A stretch of DNA of 64,000 nucleotides from Micavibrio sp. (GTDB lineage Bacteria; Pseudomonadota; Alphaproteobacteria; Micavibrionales; Micavibrionaceae), in NCBI GenBank assembly GCA_030824805.1, contig JAPJRC010000003.1, forward strand, positions 1 through 64,000, in the 5' to 3' direction. Positions 11,101 to 19,785 of the stretch are shown here, one piece after another; the first letter of the stretch is position 1; every line of letters begins with the position of its first letter. The notes beneath the pieces were generated by a model. The model did no database searches and was not told where the DNA came from. It was given only the letters and a program-made list of their open reading frames with translations. Position numbers and translations under genes: made by a program.

Positions 11101-11901
11101 GGTGAGGTTGTTCGTTGTATTGTTGATAGTGTCGAACAGGTTCGTCGACTGGTTGACCGTGTTGTTTATCGTGTCAAACAGGTTCGTGCTGCTGTTGTTT
11201 ACGGTCTCATAGGTGTTGTTGATGATGTTGGTTATCGGACCGCCACCATCGCCGTCCGATCCATTGCTGCCGTTATTCCCGTTGTTACCGTTATTGCCGT
11301 TGTTGCCGCTGGAACCATCCGTGCCGTTCGCGCCGCTTGTTCCGTTGGTGCCGTTGATCGGGGGCAGGGCGGGACCGCCAGAACTGTTGTTTGATGAGGC
11401 GGAATAGCTTGTGGCATCGCCAAAAGGATTGAGTGTGGAGGTGCTGTTGGCCGCGAGATTTGAGGCGGAAAGGCTGCCCGCGTTTGTGCTGCTCGCGTTG
11501 TTGCCGCCGGACGCGCCGCCGCTGTTGTCCTGGGCGCCTGTGTCACCGAACGGACGGTCCATGGCCAGATCGAATCCGTTGTCGGTGGTGGGCAGGGGGA
11601 CCGCGGTGCTTTCGCCGTTGAAATGCGTGAAGTCGAACGTGTCGCTTTGTGAAAGATTGAACGGGTTAAGGTTGCTCATCGCCTCGTTCGTCTGTCCTGC
11701 CTGCATCATCAGGAAATTGAGGTTGCCGGAGCCTGTCGCACTTTCCGTGACGCCTTCCAGATCGTTCGCCGTGTATTCGTCGGCATCCAGTTTACGGACG
11801 GGGACATCGGTGATGAACGAATGGTCTGTGGGCGATGGCGGTGCAGCGTCTGCGGCGCTCGCTTGCGTCATGTCGTTGAGCGGGGCGTTATCTTTGGCCA
11901 T
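8170..11901 (-). CDS. Giant Gly/Asn/Asp-rich repeat protein, probable type I secretion substrate
   Basis: A 1243-residue acidic protein that I cannot assign to a named family. No Sec signal peptide is visible. The regions in order are: a Ser/Asn-rich leader (1-180); a collagen-like Gly-X-Y stretch of about 12 triplets (about 185-222); an Asn/Thr-rich block with tandem copies of NNSSTNLFDTINNT (about 224-304); a long array built on DPVE..GDID.. and GLDLLGNANGGG modules in alternating half-units of about 65 residues (about 400-985); two copies of LLQWAVPGVHET (about 1010-1090); and a Gly/His-rich end (HHGHGG). No canonical RTX nonapeptides are seen, although the Gly/Asp-rich array may still bind calcium. 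A GGAG ribosome site lies 7 bases before the ATG. Its position at the head of the ABC-ABC-HlyD operon, overlapping the first ABC gene, makes it the likely exported surface or matrix protein. Confidence 0.82.
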   Translation of the reverse strand: MAKDNAPLNDMTQASAADAAPPSPTDHSFITDVPVRKLDADEYTANDLEGVTESATGSGNLNFLMMQAGQTNEAMSNLNPFNLSQSDTFDFTHFNGESTAVPLPTTDNGFDLAMDRPFGDTGAQDNSGGASGGNNASSTNAGSLSASNLAANSTSTLNPFGDATSYSASSNNSSGGPALPPINGTNGTSGANGTDGSSGNNGNNGNNGNNGSNGSDGDGGGPITNIINNTYETVNNSSTNLFDTINNTVNQSTNLFDTINNTTNNLTEIVNNSSTNLFDTINNTTNNLTEIINNITNNEGGGGGLGPIGLDLNATLDGVTNLTLDIINGNNITNVLNETLNTAPLIQPLTGLLGTLASSTALHVLVNPFQPDTSAGDSDLHIGTNLDVLGIQIPDIGIDIPLDLAEGLLGDIDANLDLTNDLLGGIPVVGDVVDGLLGGAPNNDTDLALGGLGGLLDSTALNNTAQTILNPVENLVGDIDIGGNVGLELLGLGGGGTGPDTTDISIPLDIGIIDNMLLSDTINVSLDPLEEIVGDIDLDLGVAGNLLGNVASPLFDGNAGGNGQNDLLAQVGDGVSGLVGGLLPVGNGADTDLSLGTGIDALDNGLVNNGLGVVLNPVEDLAGDIDIGGNIGLDLLGNANGGGTDSDIVLPVDFNLLGENLLGDTLNISLDPVEQITGDIDIDLGVAGSLLGQVADPLIDNSNGGSGSNGLLAQIGDGVSTGLGGILPVGGGTDTDLALGTGVSVLDSGLLDNGLGVVLNPVEDLAGDIDVVGNVGLDLLGNANGGGADSDIFIPLDVQFINNPLLNDGVTVNLDPVEYLTGDIDIDLGASGNLLGNVANDMFDGAAGGSGSNDLLVQVGDGLSGLGDMLLPFGNGGDTDIALGLGADGAGHQVLGNGLNLIIDPVETITGDIDLTGTAGLDLLGNANGGGTDSDLHLDLGLADQGLLGQDIDLNLDPVESIAGDIDLGIDLSSVIGHGAGDLLAHVVEPLAPSIDETLNNLDILGGAAQDGIDYLADSVTGDVDTLLQWAVPGVHETLNNVDSLGEAAQHGIDYLAGSVTGDVDTLLQWAVPGVHETIDNVGIVIDPILTGVDSLSHDATAGLDTVAHGIDDITGGVVDNLNALIDSINSSINASVEPAISILDSAAPSTGGLDLGAITGGATGDLGSTITSWTETVLPNAGEILGGGLHTDPISIIPDPVIAAPVISLPAIPTVPVAPVVSTGGGLLGGLGGHHGHGGLFG

Positions 11902-12134
11902 GATCTAACTCCGGTGGTATCTGGATCGTTGCTATCATGTAAAATATCAACCCATGATTTAATTATGTGTTAAGTCTTAAGGCCTTTGAAATGCCTAATA
12001 CAAAGGTATTCCAAAAGATATCGCGCTTTGAGAAGGAAGCTATTTTCATTAGTATATGAATCCTATGGTTGTGTCATGCCATTCGCATTTTTGTATGCAG
12101 GGATATAACCTTTTGAACCATCATGGAGTGACAG
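11902..12134. promoter_or_regulatory. Divergent intergenic region between the secretion operon and tolC-like gene
   Basis: This 233-base A+T-rich gap must hold the promoters for both the six-gene minus-strand operon and the TolC-type gene. I see ribosome-binding sites at both edges (GGAG before each start) and A+T-rich stretches around 11940-12060. No clear operator could be identified by eye. Shared control of substrate, exporter and outer membrane channel from one divergent region is plausible. Confidence 0.4.
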
Positions 12135-13475
12135 GTGAAATACGGATTCCCGATTGCGGCGATGGCGCTTTTTGCTTTGTTTTGCGGACCTGCGCGCGCG
12201 CAGGAAGGCGAGCCGCTGACGCTGGAAAGATCACTGGCCTATGTTTACAACCAAAACCCCTCTATCCTTAGCGCACGGTATAATTTGCGGGCGACACAGG
12301 AATCCTATCCACTGGCGGCGGCGGCGTGGCAACCCAGGGTGAGCGCAGAGACCAACCTGACGTCCACCAATATTGAAACCGGCAACTTTTCCGAAGGAAA
12401 TGGCGCCACCACCAAGGGTGCCTCGGTCAGCGTCGAACAGTCATTGTTCCGGGGATTTCGTACCACGGCGGAAATGGACGCCGCGCGCAAACGCATAGAA
12501 GCAGACACACAGGCGCTCCGGCAAAGGGAGCAGGAAATTTTCGTCAATACCGTCGAAGCCTACATGAATGTAATACGGGACCGCCTTTTGCTCTTGCTAC
12601 AGCAAAAGAACCGCGCGCTTTTGTCGCGCGAGCGGGAATCCGTTCTGGCGCGGTTCGAGGCCGGCGATATTACACAGACCGATGTAAGGCAGGCCGATGC
12701 ACGCTATTCCAACGCGGTGGCGGATGACGCCATCGCCGAAAGCAGGCTGCAGCGCAGCGAGGCTTTGTTCGAGGAGGTGAGCGGTATGCCGGCGACTTCG
12801 GTGTTCGTTATGCCGGAGCCTGTTTTTGCTTTTCCCGAAACGATCGACAATCTTGTGAAGCAGGCCGCGTTGTACAATCCGCGCCTTTCCAGCCTGCGCA
12901 GCGGGCAAGACGCGGCCGAAGAGGATATCCGCGCGGCGGAAAGCGATTTCTACCCGCAGGTGACGGCATTCGCGAACCATGTGAAAGAATATGACCCCCA
13001 GCCCGGCATCGTCGATGAAAGCGAAACCAGTACCATAGGGCTTCGCGCACGCATTTCACTGTACGAGGGCGGTGCGACCATTGCGCGGGTGCGTCAGGCA
13101 AAAGCACGCGCCAGCCAGCAATTCGTGCAAACGGTTGCGGCGGAACAGTCTATCCGCGCTGAAATCATTGCAGAGTGGCGGCGCCTGCACGCCTTTGAAT
13201 CGGAAATAAAGGCGCGTGAAGTGGAAGTGGTCGCGGCGAAATACTCTGCCGAAGGCGTGCGCGAGGAAGCCCGCATCGGCGACCGCACCGTTCTGGACAC
13301 GCTGGAGGCGGAGCAGGAGGTTCTCGATGCCGAAAGCGCATTGGTGGAGGCCAGAAGCGAGCGCGTGGTGACGGCCTACAGGCTGGCGGCCGCCCTTGGC
13401 ATGCTGACCCCTGAAACGCTCGGTATTCCTGCCGGAGATCCGGCCGTCGATATCGAATTGTATCGTGACGAATAA
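12135..13475 (+). CDS. TolC-family outer membrane efflux/secretion protein
   Basis: Outer membrane channel-tunnel component of a tripartite exporter. It has 446 residues, in the normal TolC range. A signal peptide ends near ARAQ (about residue 22). The rest shows the two-fold repeat of coiled-coil helices and beta segments typical of the OEP family, including the LERSLAYVYNQNPSI start and the central GDITQTDVRQADAR turn, repeated as a related element near EEARIGDRTVLD. Translation starts at GTG, chosen because GGAG lies 6 bases upstream and the signal peptide follows at once. It is divergent from the type I secretion operon and is its probable outer membrane partner. It could also serve the RND pump at 16640, which has no TolC gene beside it. 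Confidence 0.92.
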   Translation: MKYGFPIAAMALFALFCGPARAQEGEPLTLERSLAYVYNQNPSILSARYNLRATQESYPLAAAAWQPRVSAETNLTSTNIETGNFSEGNGATTKGASVSVEQSLFRGFRTTAEMDAARKRIEADTQALRQREQEIFVNTVEAYMNVIRDRLLLLLQQKNRALLSRERESVLARFEAGDITQTDVRQADARYSNAVADDAIAESRLQRSEALFEEVSGMPATSVFVMPEPVFAFPETIDNLVKQAALYNPRLSSLRSGQDAAEEDIRAAESDFYPQVTAFANHVKEYDPQPGIVDESETSTIGLRARISLYEGGATIARVRQAKARASQQFVQTVAAEQSIRAEIIAEWRRLHAFESEIKAREVEVVAAKYSAEGVREEARIGDRTVLDTLEAEQEVLDAESALVEARSERVVTAYRLAAALGMLTPETLGIPAGDPAVDIELYRDE

Positions 13476-13514
13476 GGTTGAGTTTTTTGCGGAAAACGGG
13501 CATTTTCCGCACCA

Positions 13515-15371
13515 ATGAATACCCGTGTAAACCAAGGACAGCTAATCCTCAGCGTGCGTGACGCGCTCGTAAGCTTTGGCGACATTCCGATCTTCAAGGA
13601 CCTGACCTTCAACATCCATGAAGGCAGCCGCATTTCGCTGGTCGGAAAAAACGGGGCCGGTAAATCCACGCTGATGAACATCATCACGGGCGCGCGCGAT
13701 CTTGACGACGGCGAGCGCTGGATTCTGGAAGGCATCACCATCGGCTATCTGCAGCAGGAAGTGCATTTCAAGCCCGGCCAGACCGTGTACGATTTCATTT
13801 TTGAAAGTTTCGATCCCGACGCCGAACAATGGCTAAAGGACTACAAGATAGATATGGTGATTACGCCGCTCGATCTTGATGTGAAGGACCGCATGGAAGT
13901 TCTGTCCGGCGGGCAGTTGCGCAGAGCCGCATTGGCACGCGCTTTGGTCGAGGAGCCGGATCTGCTCCTCCTCGACGAGCCGACCAACCACCTTGACCTC
14001 GCGGTTATCGAATGGCTGGAAGAATATCTCAAAAACTATCGCGGCTCGCTGATCTGCGTGAGCCACGACCGGACCTTCCTTGCGAATATTTCCAATTCCA
14101 TCTTCTGGCTGGACCGCGGGAAGCTGAAGGTTTGCCCGAAAGGATTCGGCCATTTCGAGGAATGGTCGGAAATGCTGATCGAGCAGGAACGCCGCGAACT
14201 GGCCAACCGCCAGAAATTCGTCGAGATGGAATCCGAATGGGCGTCGCGCGGCGTAAAGGCGCGCCGCAAGCGCAATGTCCGCCGCGTCGAACAGGTGCGG
14301 GAGGCACGCGAGCAATTGAAGGCCGACCTGTCCGCGTTCCGCAAGATGCTCGGCAAGATCAAGGTCGAGGTCGGCGATGTGGAAATGACATCGCGCATCG
14401 TCTGCGAGTTCTACAATGTCAGCAAAAGCTTTGTCGAGGACGGCCGCGAGAAAACGATCCTGCAGAATTTCCACCTGCGCATTCAAAAGGGTGACCGGAT
14501 CGGCATTCTCGGCAAGAACGGTTCCGGCAAGACGACGTTCCTCAAGATGCTGATCGGCGAAGCCGAACCGGACAGCGGTTCCATCAAGCGCAAGAAGGAA
14601 CTGGAATTCTCTTACTTCGACCAGAAGCGCAAGGATTTGCGGGACGATCTTACGCTCTGGAAGACGCTGTGTCCCGAAGGCGGCGACCATGTCGATGTGA
14701 TGGGCAAGCCGCGTCATGTGTGCGGGTATCTGAAGGACTTCCTGTTCGATCCGTCGAAAGCGCACAATTACGTCGGCACATTGTCGGGCGGGCAGAAGAA
14801 CCGCCTTATGCTGGCGAAAATTCTCGCCAATCCCAAGACCTGCCTGATCCTCGACGAACCGACGAACGACCTCGACATGGATACGCTCGATATGCTCGAG
14901 GATATTCTGGAGCAATATAAAGGCACGCTTATCATCGTTTCGCACGACCGCGACTTCCTCGACCAGACGGTCACGAAAATCCTCGCCTTCGAAGGTGACG
15001 GCAAGGTGGACGGCGTGATCGGCGGCTATTCCGACTATCTCGAAAAGGTGAAAAACCGCAAGGACGAGGAAAAAGAAGAAGAGGCGGTCAGGAAACAGGC
15101 GAAAAAGGCGGAGGCGCCAGCCGCGCCGAAGGCCCCTCCGAAAAAGCTGAGCTTCAAACTGCAGCACGAGTTGGACACGTTGCCCGAGAAAATGAACGAG
15201 ATGCATACATCCATCGAGCATCTGACCAATCTTCTGGCCGATGCGGATCTTTATTCCCGCGACCCGCAGGCATTCCTGAAGATTTCCGCCGATCTGGAAA
15301 AGCTGAAGAACGATCTTTCGACGGCCGAAAGCCGCTGGCTCGAGCTGGACGCCATGCGCGAGGCGATTTAA
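13515..15371 (+). CDS. uup: ABC-F ATPase, Uup type
   Basis: Cytosolic ABC-F protein with two ATPase domains and no membrane part. Proteins of this type act on ribosomes or on branched DNA intermediates; Uup affects precise transposon excision in E. coli. It has 618 residues, close to the E. coli protein. Domain 1 has Walker A GKNGAGKST, signature LSGGQ and Walker B LLLLDEPTNHLD. The charged linker lies at about 235-300. Domain 2 has GKNGSGKTT, LSGGQ and LILDEPTNDLD. A Lys/Glu/Ala-rich linker leads to a C-terminal coiled coil (about 555-618), the hallmark of Uup rather than EttA. It starts 39 bases after the TolC gene without a strong ribosome site. Confidence 0.93.
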   Translation: MNTRVNQGQLILSVRDALVSFGDIPIFKDLTFNIHEGSRISLVGKNGAGKSTLMNIITGARDLDDGERWILEGITIGYLQQEVHFKPGQTVYDFIFESFDPDAEQWLKDYKIDMVITPLDLDVKDRMEVLSGGQLRRAALARALVEEPDLLLLDEPTNHLDLAVIEWLEEYLKNYRGSLICVSHDRTFLANISNSIFWLDRGKLKVCPKGFGHFEEWSEMLIEQERRELANRQKFVEMESEWASRGVKARRKRNVRRVEQVREAREQLKADLSAFRKMLGKIKVEVGDVEMTSRIVCEFYNVSKSFVEDGREKTILQNFHLRIQKGDRIGILGKNGSGKTTFLKMLIGEAEPDSGSIKRKKELEFSYFDQKRKDLRDDLTLWKTLCPEGGDHVDVMGKPRHVCGYLKDFLFDPSKAHNYVGTLSGGQKNRLMLAKILANPKTCLILDEPTNDLDMDTLDMLEDILEQYKGTLIIVSHDRDFLDQTVTKILAFEGDGKVDGVIGGYSDYLEKVKNRKDEEKEEEAVRKQAKKAEAPAAPKAPPKKLSFKLQHELDTLPEKMNEMHTSIEHLTNLLADADLYSRDPQAFLKISADLEKLKNDLSTAESRWLELDAMREAI

Positions 15372-15517
15372 TCCGGACGCGCGTCTAAATACTTCAAAAG
15401 CCTTGAGAAAGTGAAATTTATCCCTAAATATTGCGAAGGGTTTGTGCCCCGTCGTGCGTATTACATTACGGACGGCCACGTCCTGCTTCTAAAACATTGA
15501 TTTTGCTGGAAACAATA

Positions 15518-16636
15518 ATGAGATCTTTTTCCTTTCTGCTTGGCGCCGTGTGCGCGCTTTCCCTAGCATCACCAGCCTATGCCCAGGGAAAGCCCGGCGG
15601 CGGGCAGGGAGGGCCGGCACAAGTGATCGTTACATCGGCCTATACCGACAATTTCGTCGACCGCATCGAAGCCATAGGCACGCTCCGCGCCAACGAGACC
15701 ATCACGCTGGCATCCACCGTCACCGAAACCGTGACCGCTATCAATTTTACCGACGGACAGCGCGTGGTGAAGGGCGATGTGCTCGTCGAGATGACGGATA
15801 ACGAGGAGAAGGCCCTGCTGGACCAGCAGCGCGCTCTGGTCAACGAAGCCGCAAAGCAACTCAACCGCGCCAAGGAACTCTCGGCAACCGGCGCCATATC
15901 GAAGGAAATACTGGAACAGCGCCAGCGCGAAGCCACATCGACGCGCGCTGGGCTTGCCGCGTTGGCATCGCGCCTTGACGACCATATCATCACCGCGCCT
16001 TTCGATGGCGTGGTGGGCCTTCGCAATATTTCCGTGGGCGCGTTGTTGCAGCCCGGCACCACGATCACCACGCTGGATGACGACTCTGTCATGAAGCTGG
16101 ACTTCTCGGTGCCTTCGGTGTTCCTGCCGACTTTAAAACCCGGCGTTAGAATCGTTGCGAAAGCGCCCGGTTTCACGGAATCGTTCGAAGGCGAAGTCTC
16201 GGCCATCGGCAGCCAGATCGACGAAGCGACCAGATCGGTCGTCGTGCGCGCCATCATCCCGAACCCCGAGGCGAAATTGAAGCCCGGTCTTTTGATGACC
16301 GTGGAATTGCTGAAAAACCCGCGCGAAGCCGTGGGCATCCCGGAGACCGCCATCGTGCCGGAAGGGCGCAAGCAGTTCGTCTTTGTCGTGAACGATCAGG
16401 CGCAGCCGCCCGTGACGGAAAAGCGCGAGATCGTGATCGGCGCACGCAGGCAGGGCGATATGGAAGTTCTGGAAGGGCTGAAGAGCGGCGACAAGGTCGT
16501 CGTGCAGGGCACGATGATGGTGCGTGACGGCGGCCCCGTGAGCATCACGGCGGAACAAAAGAAAGGCGAGAAACTCGAGGATTTGCTCAAACGCGTGAGC
16601 AAGGAAAAGGCGCAACCCCAGCCGGAGAAAAAATAG
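15518..16636 (+). CDS. RND efflux periplasmic adaptor (MFP)
   Basis: Periplasmic adaptor of an RND efflux pump, 372 residues from the ATG chosen here. That start is preferred because a clean signal peptide follows (cleavage near PAYAQ), whereas an upstream in-frame ATG at 15431 would add a hydrophilic 29-residue leader. The domains in order are barrel-sandwich/lipoyl (about 50-75 and 155-180, PFDGVVGLRNISVG), alpha-helical hairpin (about 95-150), beta-barrel and membrane-proximal domains, and a charged Lys/Gln-rich tail. The RND gene follows after 3 bases, so the two form one transcription unit. Substrates cannot be predicted from sequence alone. Confidence 0.93.
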   Translation: MRSFSFLLGAVCALSLASPAYAQGKPGGGQGGPAQVIVTSAYTDNFVDRIEAIGTLRANETITLASTVTETVTAINFTDGQRVVKGDVLVEMTDNEEKALLDQQRALVNEAAKQLNRAKELSATGAISKEILEQRQREATSTRAGLAALASRLDDHIITAPFDGVVGLRNISVGALLQPGTTITTLDDDSVMKLDFSVPSVFLPTLKPGVRIVAKAPGFTESFEGEVSAIGSQIDEATRSVVVRAIIPNPEAKLKPGLLMTVELLKNPREAVGIPETAIVPEGRKQFVFVVNDQAQPPVTEKREIVIGARRQGDMEVLEGLKSGDKVVVQGTMMVRDGGPVSITAEQKKGEKLEDLLKRVSKEKAQPQPEKK

Positions 16637-16639
16637 GCA

Positions 16640-19600
16640 ATGTTTATCTCCGACATCTTCGTTAAAAAGCCTGTATTTGCCGCCGTTGTATCGTTGCTGC
16701 TGCTCATCTTCGGTATCGTCTCGTTTACCCGCCTGACATTGCGTGAATATCCGGACATCGACCCGCCGGTTGTGTCCATCAGCGTTACATATCCGGGCGC
16801 ATCTGCCTCCATCGTCGAAAGCCGCGTGACGGAAATTCTCGAAGACCGTATCTCGGGGATCAGCGGTATCAATTTTATTGAATCGACATCGGAAGACGGC
16901 AGATCCCGCATCTCCCTTGAATTCAATGTGGGCGTGGACATTGACGCCGCCGCCAACGACGTGCGCGACAAGATTTCCGGCGTTCTTGATAACCTGCCCG
17001 AGGAAGCCGATCCGCCGGAGGTGCAGAAAGTCGATTCTTCCGACGATGTTATTATATGGCTCAGCCTTGTCAGCGACCGCATGACGATTGCAGAGATGAC
17101 GGATTACGCCGAGCGTTACCTTGTCGACCAGTTCTCCGTCATCGACGGTGTGTCGCAGGTGCGTATCAGCGGCGCGCAGACATATGCGATGCGCGTGTGG
17201 CTGGATAGAACCGCCCTGGCGGCGCGCGGCCTGACCGTCAACGATGTGGAAACCGCCATGCGCGCGGAGAACGTCGAATTGCCGGCGGGCAGCATAGAAT
17301 CGAGCGACCGCCAGTTCACCGTGCGTATGGCGCGCGTGTTCCGCGATCCCGAACAATTCCGTGCGCTGGTGATCGGCCGCGGTAAGGACGGATACCTTGT
17401 CCGTCTGGCCGATGTCGCCCGCGTGGAACGCGGCGCGGAAGAAGACCGCACATTGTTCCGCGGCAACGGCACGCCGCAGGTGGGGCTAGGTATTATCAAG
17501 CAATCGGTCGCAAACACCATTTCCGTGGCGCGCGCGGCGCAGGCCAAGGCCGAGGAGATCAACAAGACGTTGCCGCAGGGCATGCGCATCGAAGAGCGGT
17601 ATGACACATCGGTCTTCGTCGAAAAGGCCGTGCACGAAGTGTATGTGACGCTGGGGATCGCGATTTTCCTCGTCATCCTTGTGATCTACACCTTCCTTGG
17701 CAGCCTGCGCGCGACGATCATTCCGGCGATTGCCGCGCCTGTATCGCTCATATCCTCGTTCATCGTCCTGCTGGCGATGGGGTTCTCCATCAACATCCTG
17801 ACGCTGCTCGCGCTTATTCTCGCCATCGGCATCGTGGTGGACGATGCGATCATCGTTATCGAGAACATCGTACGCCGCATGAAAGAGCACGGGGAGACGC
17901 CGCTGGTCGCAGCCTACCGCGGCACCAAGCAGGTGGGCTTTGCTGTTATCGCGACCACGCTGACCCTGATCGCCGTGTTCCTGCCGATCACGTATCTGGA
18001 GGGCGATCTCGGGCGTCTGTTCTCGGAGTTTGCCGTGACCATGGCGGCGGCGATCGCGTTCTCGGGTATTGTCGCGCTTACGCTGTCGCCGATGCTGGCC
18101 TCGAAATTCCTGAAGGCCGATGACGAGGAAAACAGATTTACCCAAAAGATCGACCACACGTTCAACAAGATACGGATGAAGTATGCATCCCTGCTCGAGA
18201 ACCGTGTGCTGAAGCGCCCGCTTCTGACCGTTGTGGCATTCGTGGCCGTGCTGGTGTGCATCGGGTTCCTGTTCAAAGCAATTCCGGCCGAATACACACC
18301 GCGCGAAGACCGCGGTGCGATAATGGTGATGGTCAACGGACCGGAAGGCGCGACCTACAGCTATATGAAAGACTATATGGACGAGGTGGAGCGCCGTTTG
18401 CAGCCGTATCTCGACAGCGGCGAGGTGGAGAGCCTTATGATCCGCGCACCGCGCGGTTTCGGTGCGCTTTCCTCGTTCAACAACGGTATGGCTATCATGG
18501 TGCTCAGCGAATGGGGCACGCGCCGGAACGCGTTCGACATCATGGACGAGGTGCGCAAGAAATTGTCCGATCTTACGGGTGTGCGGGCATCGACCATCAT
18601 GCGTCAGGGCTTTACCGCGACCGCAGGCAAGCCGGTGCAGTTTGTTCTCGGCGGCGGCAGTTATGAAGAGCTTCGCGAATGGCGCGATATCCTGATCGCC
18701 AAGATCAACGAGAACAATCCCGGTCTGAACGGTATCGACTGGAACTATAAGGAAACCAAGCCGCAGTTCGAAGTGCTTATCGATTACGACCGCGCGGCAT
18801 CGCTCGGCGTGACGGTATCGAACGTAGGCGCCACGCTGGAAACCATGCTGGGCTCCCGCCGTGTGACGACCTATATCGACGCGGGTCAGGAATATGATGT
18901 GATCATGGAAGGCGAACGGGACGCGCAGCGCACGGCGACAAACATGGAAAACATCTATGTCCGATCAGAGACGACGGGTGCGCTTATCCCGCTTTCAAAC
19001 CTCGTGACGATCAAGGAATTTGCGGATGCGGCGACGCTCAGCCGTTACAACCGCGTCCGTGCGATTACCATCGAGGCGGATTTGAACCAGGGCTATACGC
19101 TTGGCGAGGCGCTGACCTATCTTGAAACGCTCGTCGACGAAAACCTGCCGGAATCTGTGGTGATTGATTACAAGGGCCAGTCGCAGGATTATAAATATTC
19201 CGGCGGGTCGATTTACTTCGTCTTCCTGCTCGGCGTGTTCGTTATGTATCTGGTGATGGCGGCGCAGTTCGAAAGCTTTGTCCACCCGTTCGTGATTTTG
19301 ATGACGGTGCCGCTCGCCATGGCGGGTGCGTTGGCTGGGCTTTACATCACGGGGGAAAGCCTGAACATCTTCACGCAGATCGGCCTTATCATGCTTGTGG
19401 GGCTCGCGGCGAAGAACGGTATCCTGATCGTGGAGTTCGCGAACCAGCTGCGCGATGAAGGCATGGAGTTTGGCAAGGCGTTGATCCATGCGTCGGAACT
19501 TCGCCTGCGTCCGATCCTGATGACATCCATCACCGCGATGGCGGGCGCAGTGCCGCTTATCCTCACGGGCGGTGCGGGTTCGGAAACGCGTTCGGCCATC

Positions 19601-19750
19601 GGTATCGTTATCTTCTTCGGTGTTGCGGCCGCGACGGTGTTCACGCTCTTCGTGGTGCCGGTTGCGTACCAGCTGATCTCCCGCAAGACGGGATCGCCGA
19701 TGGATGTAACACGCAGGCTGGAAAGCGAATTGGAAAAAACGCCGGAGTGA
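16640..19750 (+). CDS. RND-type multidrug efflux transporter permease
   Basis: Proton-driven inner membrane pump of the HAE1/AcrB-like superfamily, 1036 residues, the usual size. TM1 lies at about 10-30 and a first periplasmic porter loop at about 40-335. TM2-6 follow, with GIVVDDAIIVIENIVRR in TM4, the proton-relay region carrying paired Asp residues. A second large loop covers about 560-870, and TM8-12 include NGILIVEFANQLRDEG. The adaptor gene is immediately upstream. It resembles the MexF/TriC/VexF-like branch of alphaproteobacterial pumps more than the AcrB hydrophobe branch, but I cannot place it precisely. No local regulator is adjacent. It ends in a strong terminator that starts inside the last codons. 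Confidence 0.95.
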   Translation: MFISDIFVKKPVFAAVVSLLLLIFGIVSFTRLTLREYPDIDPPVVSISVTYPGASASIVESRVTEILEDRISGISGINFIESTSEDGRSRISLEFNVGVDIDAAANDVRDKISGVLDNLPEEADPPEVQKVDSSDDVIIWLSLVSDRMTIAEMTDYAERYLVDQFSVIDGVSQVRISGAQTYAMRVWLDRTALAARGLTVNDVETAMRAENVELPAGSIESSDRQFTVRMARVFRDPEQFRALVIGRGKDGYLVRLADVARVERGAEEDRTLFRGNGTPQVGLGIIKQSVANTISVARAAQAKAEEINKTLPQGMRIEERYDTSVFVEKAVHEVYVTLGIAIFLVILVIYTFLGSLRATIIPAIAAPVSLISSFIVLLAMGFSINILTLLALILAIGIVVDDAIIVIENIVRRMKEHGETPLVAAYRGTKQVGFAVIATTLTLIAVFLPITYLEGDLGRLFSEFAVTMAAAIAFSGIVALTLSPMLASKFLKADDEENRFTQKIDHTFNKIRMKYASLLENRVLKRPLLTVVAFVAVLVCIGFLFKAIPAEYTPREDRGAIMVMVNGPEGATYSYMKDYMDEVERRLQPYLDSGEVESLMIRAPRGFGALSSFNNGMAIMVLSEWGTRRNAFDIMDEVRKKLSDLTGVRASTIMRQGFTATAGKPVQFVLGGGSYEELREWRDILIAKINENNPGLNGIDWNYKETKPQFEVLIDYDRAASLGVTVSNVGATLETMLGSRRVTTYIDAGQEYDVIMEGERDAQRTATNMENIYVRSETTGALIPLSNLVTIKEFADAATLSRYNRVRAITIEADLNQGYTLGEALTYLETLVDENLPESVVIDYKGQSQDYKYSGGSIYFVFLLGVFVMYLVMAAQFESFVHPFVILMTVPLAMAGALAGLYITGESLNIFTQIGLIMLVGLAAKNGILIVEFANQLRDEGMEFGKALIHASELRLRPILMTSITAMAGAVPLILTGGAGSETRSAIGIVIFFGVAAATVFTLFVVPVAYQLISRKTGSPMDVTRRLESELEKTPE

Positions 19751-19761
19751 TCCGGCGTTTT
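19736..19761 (+). terminator. Bidirectional intrinsic terminator
   Basis: A perfect stem of 11 pairs with a GTGA (GNRA) tetraloop: AACGCCGGA / TCCGGCGTT core, flanked by A residues upstream and TTTTCTT downstream. It overlaps the last codons of the RND gene and can also end transcription of the convergent Sel1 gene, since the A-run reads as a T-run on the minus strand. Confidence 0.88.
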
Positions 19762-19785
19762 CTTATTCCCTGAATGTCTGTGGGA

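Noticed and set aside
8864..11908. Long open frames on the plus strand opposite the repeat protein
   Set aside because: They mirror the biased codon use of the Gly/Asp/Asn-rich gene, give low-complexity Ser/Pro/Arg-rich products and have no ribosome sites.
15374..15386. Palindrome after uup (GACGCGCGTC) as a terminator
   Set aside because: It has no loop and no T-run, so it cannot form a terminator hairpin.
13833..15479. 548-codon minus-strand frame under uup
   Set aside because: It is fully antisense to a clear ABC-F gene and has no family features.
15431..15517. Longer N-terminus for the RND adaptor
   Set aside because: It would bury the signal peptide behind a hydrophilic leader; the ATG at 15518 gives a proper secretion signal.
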